Shown: positions 6,184 to 9,500 of the stretch, one piece after another
Numbering within the stretch: the first letter of the stretch is position 1
Layout of the letters: each line of letters starts with the position of its first letter
Assembly (NCBI GenBank): GCA_023389005.1
Contig: JAEWFE010000112.1
Coordinates: 1 to 9,500 of the forward strand
Length of the DNA: 9,500 nt
Direction of reading: 5' to 3'
From: Bacillota bacterium
GTDB taxonomy: Bacteria; Bacillota; Bacilli; Lactobacillales; Enterococcaceae
Made by a program: the position numbers and the translations under genes
The notes under the pieces: generated by a model
Told to the model about the DNA's origin: nothing
The model's database searches: none
What the model saw: the letters and a program-made list of their open reading frames with translations, nothing else

Positions 6184-6716
6184 TACTTTTATGTCTAATT
6201 GGAATACTTATAAGCGGATGCGGCTCATTGGCACCAAAAACAGAAAAATCAGTTACAAATGCTTCAGAGGTCCAAAAAGCAATCCAGGAAGAAGAAGCTG
6301 TTATGAAGCAATCAACGCAATCTGGCTTTGAAAAAGGGAAAAAATTTTTTATCCAAACACTGAAACAATCAGAGCAATGGCAAATAGATACCTATTCAGC
6401 CAAGCATCGAACTTTGCCACTAGCATTGCGACTATCCGTTGACAAACATAATTTATATGATGTACAACTAGATGTGGATACAACTACAGCGCAATTTTTA
6501 AACGAGGAAAGTTATCAAAAAGCACTGCAAACCATCTTTACTGGTTTAAATGAAACTTATGATCAACATAAAATAAGACAATTTCTAGAACATCCAGAAA
6601 ACGCCATCTATTCTTATAGTCAAACACTCGAACTGCAATTTGGCAGAAGTAACGAGAAAAATGATTTTAACATTCTCTTTTTGCCTAAAAATGATCTAAG
6701 TAAAAATAATAATTAA
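6159..6716 (+). CDS. Lipoprotein of unknown function in the ABC operon
   Basis: 185 residues. A lipoprotein signal peptide ends in the lipobox ISGC with the lipidated cysteine at 21, so the mature protein is anchored to the outer face of the membrane. The rest is hydrophilic, Lys/Gln/Glu-rich, with a likely helical segment (about 36-65) followed by mixed strands; no named domain is recognised. The ATG at 6159 is supported by AAGGAGG (6143-6149) at 9-base spacing, and it overlaps the ATPase gene by 25 bases, a sign of coupled translation. A lipoprotein next to an ABC-2 exporter recalls bacteriocin or lantibiotic immunity loci, where a surface lipoprotein captures the peptide; a chaperone or sensor role for the transporter is equally possible. 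This is inference from context only. Confidence 0.8.
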   Translation: MYSKFCRIVLLCLIGILISGCGSLAPKTEKSVTNASEVQKAIQEEEAVMKQSTQSGFEKGKKFFIQTLKQSEQWQIDTYSAKHRTLPLALRLSVDKHNLYDVQLDVDTTTAQFLNEESYQKALQTIFTGLNETYDQHKIRQFLEHPENAIYSYSQTLELQFGRSNEKNDFNILFLPKNDLSKNNN

Positions 6717-6733
6717 ATGAGAAGGTGACGCGA

Positions 6734-7021
6734 ATGAAACAAACAAATAAAACCGCTAGTCAATGCAAAAAGTTACTCGCCTTGATTATTTTGGGATTAG
6801 CGGGTGCACTTTCGCCAAATTATCCAGTCCTTGTGATTTGTGGACTAATAATTGTATTAGCACTTGAATTTAGCTTGCCTGTAGATTATCGTTTTATCAT
6901 CAAAAAGTCACTATTTTTCGAAAACAAACCGCTATCTACTGAAAAACGCATTCTCACTGGTTTGTTTTTACTTTATTTTTGTCTACTAGTCATCATAAGA
7001 GTCTATATCCTAAAATTTTAA
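6734..7021 (+). CDS. Small three-helix membrane protein, last gene of ABC operon
   Basis: 95 residues with three hydrophobic segments (about 13-27, 30-47, 73-92) and basic residues before the first and between the second and third (IIKK, EKR). No family is recognised. The ATG at 6734 has GAGAAGGTG directly upstream, AAGGTG ending 6 bases before it; an in-frame GTG at 6725 would place the start inside that ribosome site, so it is rejected. It follows the lipoprotein stop by 17 bases and is followed by a strong terminator, so it belongs to the same transcript. Small membrane proteins at the end of such operons are often immunity proteins or accessory transporter subunits, but the sequence gives no direct evidence for either. 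Confidence 0.75.
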   Translation: MKQTNKTASQCKKLLALIILGLAGALSPNYPVLVICGLIIVLALEFSLPVDYRFIIKKSLFFENKPLSTEKRILTGLFLLYFCLLVIIRVYILKF

Positions 7022-7034
7022 GATAAAAACAAAT

Positions 7035-7072
7035 AAAACCGTCTGTATCGCAACAAATACAGGCGGTTTTTT
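7035..7072. terminator. Bidirectional intrinsic terminator between convergent genes
   Basis: A 14-bp stem with one G-U pair (arms 7035-7048 and 7057-7070) and an 8-base loop has an A-run on its left and a T-run on its right. It can therefore end the ABC operon on the plus strand and the small lipoprotein gene on the minus strand. Confidence 0.88.
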
Positions 7073-7074
7073 GG

Positions 7075-7332
7075 TTATTTAATTGGATCAACGGACAGCA
7101 CCGCATTAGTTGAATTTACAAGTACAGTCGTGCCATCCTCAAATTTGATTTGTAGCTGTTCTCCTTCGTAATCGTCCCACGTAGCTACCTTACCTTTTTT
7201 TATCGTGCCGTCTGGTAATTTGACCATCGCGTAGTTAAATGTATAAGTCGTATCAAAAAATTGTTTATTCCCACAGGCACCTAGTAATACCAAGCCGATA
7301 CCTAACACACTGACCATGACTAACTTCTTCAT
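7075..7332 (-). CDS. Small lipoprotein of unknown function
   Basis: 85 residues from the chosen start. A short lipoprotein signal peptide ends in LGAC, with the lipidated cysteine at 20, followed by a compact 66-residue domain. Its sequence (FDTTYTFNYAMVKLPDGTIK, then a WDDYEGEQLQIKFEDG stretch) looks like a small beta-barrel. Similar short lipoproteins are widespread in Firmicutes, including on mobile elements, without known function; this is from memory. An in-frame ATG at 7339-7341 is contiguous with the AAAGGA ribosome site, whereas the ATG at 7330-7332 is 9 bases from it, so I prefer the latter. It has its own promoter (-10 at 7362-7367), shares the bidirectional terminator at its 3' end, and is separated from the kinase gene by that gene's terminator. 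Confidence 0.8.
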   Translation of the reverse strand: MKKLVMVSVLGIGLVLLGACGNKQFFDTTYTFNYAMVKLPDGTIKKGKVATWDDYEGEQLQIKFEDGTTVLVNSTNAVLSVDPIK

Positions 7333-7361
7333 TTTTTTCATTCCTTTCCGTCTTTTTCCTC

Positions 7362-7370
7362 ATTATACCA
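7362..7370 (-). promoter_or_regulatory. Extended -10 promoter of the small lipoprotein gene
   Basis: On the minus strand TG-G-TATAAT is a perfect extended -10 element; no good -35 hexamer is seen at 16-18 bases. The start would lie near 7355, giving a leader of about 23 bases that includes the AAAGGA ribosome site. Confidence 0.6.
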
Positions 7371-7404
7371 AGAAGATTGAGACAACACGATACGACTTAA
7401 GATG

Positions 7405-7444
7405 TAAAAAAATCCTAGCTAAACGTTTGATGTCTAGCTAGGAT
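7405..7444 (-). terminator. Intrinsic terminator of the PASTA kinase gene
   Basis: On the minus strand a perfect 10-bp stem (ATCCTAGCTA with TAGCTAGGAT; arms 7435-7444 and 7412-7421) encloses a 13-base loop and is followed by seven Ts. It lies 5 bases after the kinase stop codon, so transcription is expected to end here rather than run into a downstream gene. Confidence 0.88.
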
Positions 7445-7449
7445 CATTT

Positions 7450-9500
7450 TTATGGTACTTGGATAGTGGTCGCTTTAGAGACAACCATTGAGACTTCTTT
7501 ACCATTATCTCTTTGGGCATAAATTGTTGCGGAACCACCTTGAGCGACTGAAACATCAACACTCACTCGTTTGTAATTACTTGAAGCATCCACAATAAAG
7601 GATTGGACTTGTTTTCTCACATCACCGGTACTGGCATCTTTTAGCCAGATGGTGATGGTTTGTCCGTTGCTATCATTTTCGCCACCGGTAAAGTTTGCAA
7701 CGACATCCACGGTGAAATTACTCAAGTTGCTACCTTTAGAAAGTGTCACAGTCACACTGCTATTTTTCTTCACTTTTTCACCTGCACTAGGATTAGAGCG
7801 AATCACTTGGCCAGCTGGAACCTGCGTATCATAATCTTCTTCAAAGTTCACCGTCAAGCCAGCTTCTTTGGCGGCACTTTGAACTTCTGACTTACTCATT
7901 CCCGTAAAATCAGGGACGCTGACTTCATTTGGCCCTGAACTAACCACAAAGTTAATCATCGTCTTACCTGGCGTCACACTAGAACCATCAGAAGGCGTTT
8001 GACTTAAAATCGTACCGACTTCTTTATCACTTTCTTGTTGGGTTTGTTTGACTTGTGATTCATTGATGCCATTATTCGCCAAATCAAGTAAGGCTTCATT
8101 TATCGTCATGCCAACATAATCACTAATCTTGATTGGTTTGGCCCCTTTGCTGACTACAAATTTAACCGAAGTCTTATCTGGTGTCACTTCACTATTTGCT
8201 TCAGGCGTTTGTGAGATAATCTTTCCTTTTTCAACCGTATCACTGTATTCTTCTTTTTTCTTGATCTTGCTTTCTTTAAAATCAAGTTTTACCAGTGCTT
8301 CAACCGCCTCTTTATACTCCATATCGGTGTAATCTTTCATCTTAATCTTACGTCCACCGGTACTGATATAAAGTACAACTTCACGACCCTTTTGCACAAT
8401 CGCTTTGGCTTCAGGGTTTGTCTTGACTACTTTGCCTTCTGGTATTTTATCGCTGGTGATTTCTTCCGTTTGCCCCGCTGCTTTTAAGCCTGCTTCTTGT
8501 AACTTACTTCTAGCAGCGGATTCGGATAGATTGCTGACATCTGGCACGCTAATTTCGTTTTTACCGCCACCTAAGACACTAAATGCAATCGCTGCAATTC
8601 CGATAACCAGCACAGCCGCAATCCCTAGGAATAATAATTTTTTCTTACTCTTAGGCTTTTGCTCCTTAGCTTTTTTCTTAGATGGTATTGGTTTTTCCTC
8701 AACTTCTTTTTCTGGTTTTGTGACAATTTCTTCCACTGGTGCGACTGTTGGCATTTGTTCTATTAGATTTGGTAAGACCTTGGTTTCTTCAACATGATTT
8801 GCTGGATGCCAGGCAGGTTCATTCAAGCGACTTGGATCTAATGCTGTAGCCAAATCCGCACTCATTTCTTCCGCACTTTGATAACGGTCGATAGGATCTT
8901 TCGCTGTGGCTTTTAAGACGACATTTTCCAAAGATTGCGGCACATGACGATCATATAAGCGCACAGATGGAATCTCTTCTTGAAAATGCTTCAGCGCAAT
9001 CGTTACCGCAGATTCACCGTCAAACGGCACTTTTCCTGTCAACATTTCATACAAGATAATCCCAATTGCATAAATATCTGATTGGTTCGTCGCCATACTT
9101 CCTCTCGCTTGTTCAGGAGAAAGATAATGCACCGAACCTAACATACTATTGGTCTGGGTAATAGAAGTTTCGGATAACGCCACTGCAATCCCAAAGTCCG
9201 TAATCTTCACCGTACCAGATTCATCAATTAAGATATTTTGTGGTTTTAAATCGCGATGAATAATCCGATGTTGATGAGCCAAGGCTACCGCAGACAAAAT
9301 CTGTTGCATAATATCCACAATACGACCATAAGGAATTGGATACTGCGTCTGGATATAACGCTTCAAATCCATGCCCTTCACGTATTCCATCACTAAAAAT
9401 TGCGTTTCGCCTTCTTGACCCGCATCATAGACCGTCACAATATTTGGATGGACTAACTCTGTGGAAGCAAGCATCTCTCTTTGGAAACGACGGATAGCTG
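7450..9500 (-). CDS. PASTA-domain Ser/Thr protein kinase, IreK/PrkC/Stk type (partial, N-terminus off window)
   Basis: Transmembrane eukaryotic-type kinase that senses peptidoglycan or lipid II through extracellular PASTA repeats and phosphorylates cell-wall and division proteins. The frame stays open to the window edge; the first visible residues, AIRRFQRE, include the helix-C glutamate, so the glycine loop and catalytic lysine lie outside. Numbering from the first visible Met (9472-9474): HRDLKPQN 73-80 with catalytic Asp 75; DFG 93-95; a Thr/Ser-rich activation segment to SPEQ 119-122; a charged Lys/Glu/Pro linker to 279; one helix 280-300; PASTA repeats about 305-373, 374-444, 445-514 and 515-581; and a C-terminal Ig-like beta domain 582-674. 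Known enterococcal IreK mediates intrinsic cephalosporin resistance. The internal Met at 9474 is not the true start. The cognate phosphatase gene is expected just beyond the window. Confidence 0.97.
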   Translation of the reverse strand, partial: AIRRFQREMLASTELVHPNIVTVYDAGQEGETQFLVMEYVKGMDLKRYIQTQYPIPYGRIVDIMQQILSAVALAHQHRIIHRDLKPQNILIDESGTVKITDFGIAVALSETSITQTNSMLGSVHYLSPEQARGSMATNQSDIYAIGIILYEMLTGKVPFDGESAVTIALKHFQEEIPSVRLYDRHVPQSLENVVLKATAKDPIDRYQSAEEMSADLATALDPSRLNEPAWHPANHVEETKVLPNLIEQMPTVAPVEEIVTKPEKEVEEKPIPSKKKAKEQKPKSKKKLLFLGIAAVLVIGIAAIAFSVLGGGKNEISVPDVSNLSESAARSKLQEAGLKAAGQTEEITSDKIPEGKVVKTNPEAKAIVQKGREVVLYISTGGRKIKMKDYTDMEYKEAVEALVKLDFKESKIKKKEEYSDTVEKGKIISQTPEANSEVTPDKTSVKFVVSKGAKPIKISDYVGMTINEALLDLANNGINESQVKQTQQESDKEVGTILSQTPSDGSSVTPGKTMINFVVSSGPNEVSVPDFTGMSKSEVQSAAKEAGLTVNFEEDYDTQVPAGQVIRSNPSAGEKVKKNSSVTVTLSKGSNLSNFTVDVVANFTGGENDSNGQTITIWLKDASTGDVRKQVQSFIVDASSNYKRVSVDVSVAQGGSATIYAQRDNGKEVSMVVSKATTIQVP

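Noticed and set aside
7649..8797. Four plus-strand open frames opposite the PASTA kinase
   Set aside because: They are antisense shadows of the PASTA repeats and linker, lack supporting ribosome sites that I can see, and show no domain.
1..9500. CRISPR arrays, tRNA or rRNA genes, insertion sequences, integrases
   Set aside because: I saw no regularly spaced repeats, no tRNA-like cloverleaf and no transposase or recombinase motifs on either strand.

Overview
The window looks like chromosomal DNA of a low-GC Gram-positive bacterium, most likely Enterococcus or a close relative. The main reasons are the PASTA-domain Ser/Thr kinase at the right edge, whose visible sequence resembles enterococcal IreK/PrkC kinases, the strong AGGAGG-type ribosome binding sites, and the lipoprotein and Gram-positive signal peptides. 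The species cannot be fixed by eye. Both edges cut genes: an ABC ATPase on the left loses its C-terminal part, and the kinase on the right loses its N-terminal lobe.

Left block (1-1650, minus strand): a two-gene ABC exporter operon, permease then ATPase, of the HrtBA/FhrAB heme-efflux type. It is driven by a near-consensus promoter whose start region is covered by a perfect 36-bp palindrome, so a repressor (probably TetR-type, not in the window) should control it.

Middle-left block (1700-3515): a minus-strand pair made of a secreted DUF5626-like protein and a membrane-anchored Xre regulator, facing away from a small, strongly cationic secreted protein with a DUF2712-like look. The 300-bp divergent intergenic region holds a 10-bp perfect inverted repeat and candidate promoters.

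Gap (3515-3990): AT-rich and without an intact gene. It contains what looks like the frameshifted 3' end of a lost gene, followed by its own terminator.

Middle-right block (3960-7072, plus strand): a tightly packed five-gene operon of two ABC-2-like membrane proteins, an ABC ATPase, a lipoprotein and a three-helix small membrane protein, closed by a bidirectional terminator. This architecture resembles bacteriocin/antibiotic export or self-immunity systems, but none of the products is one I can name.

Right block (7075-9500, minus strand): a small lipoprotein gene with its own extended -10 promoter, then the PASTA kinase, which ends in its own strong terminator. In many Firmicutes this kinase is followed by rsgA; here it is not. 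Sampled base composition is higher in the outer blocks (25/60 and 27/60 G+C) than in the middle (16/60 and 19/60), consistent with an accessory block lying between core genes.
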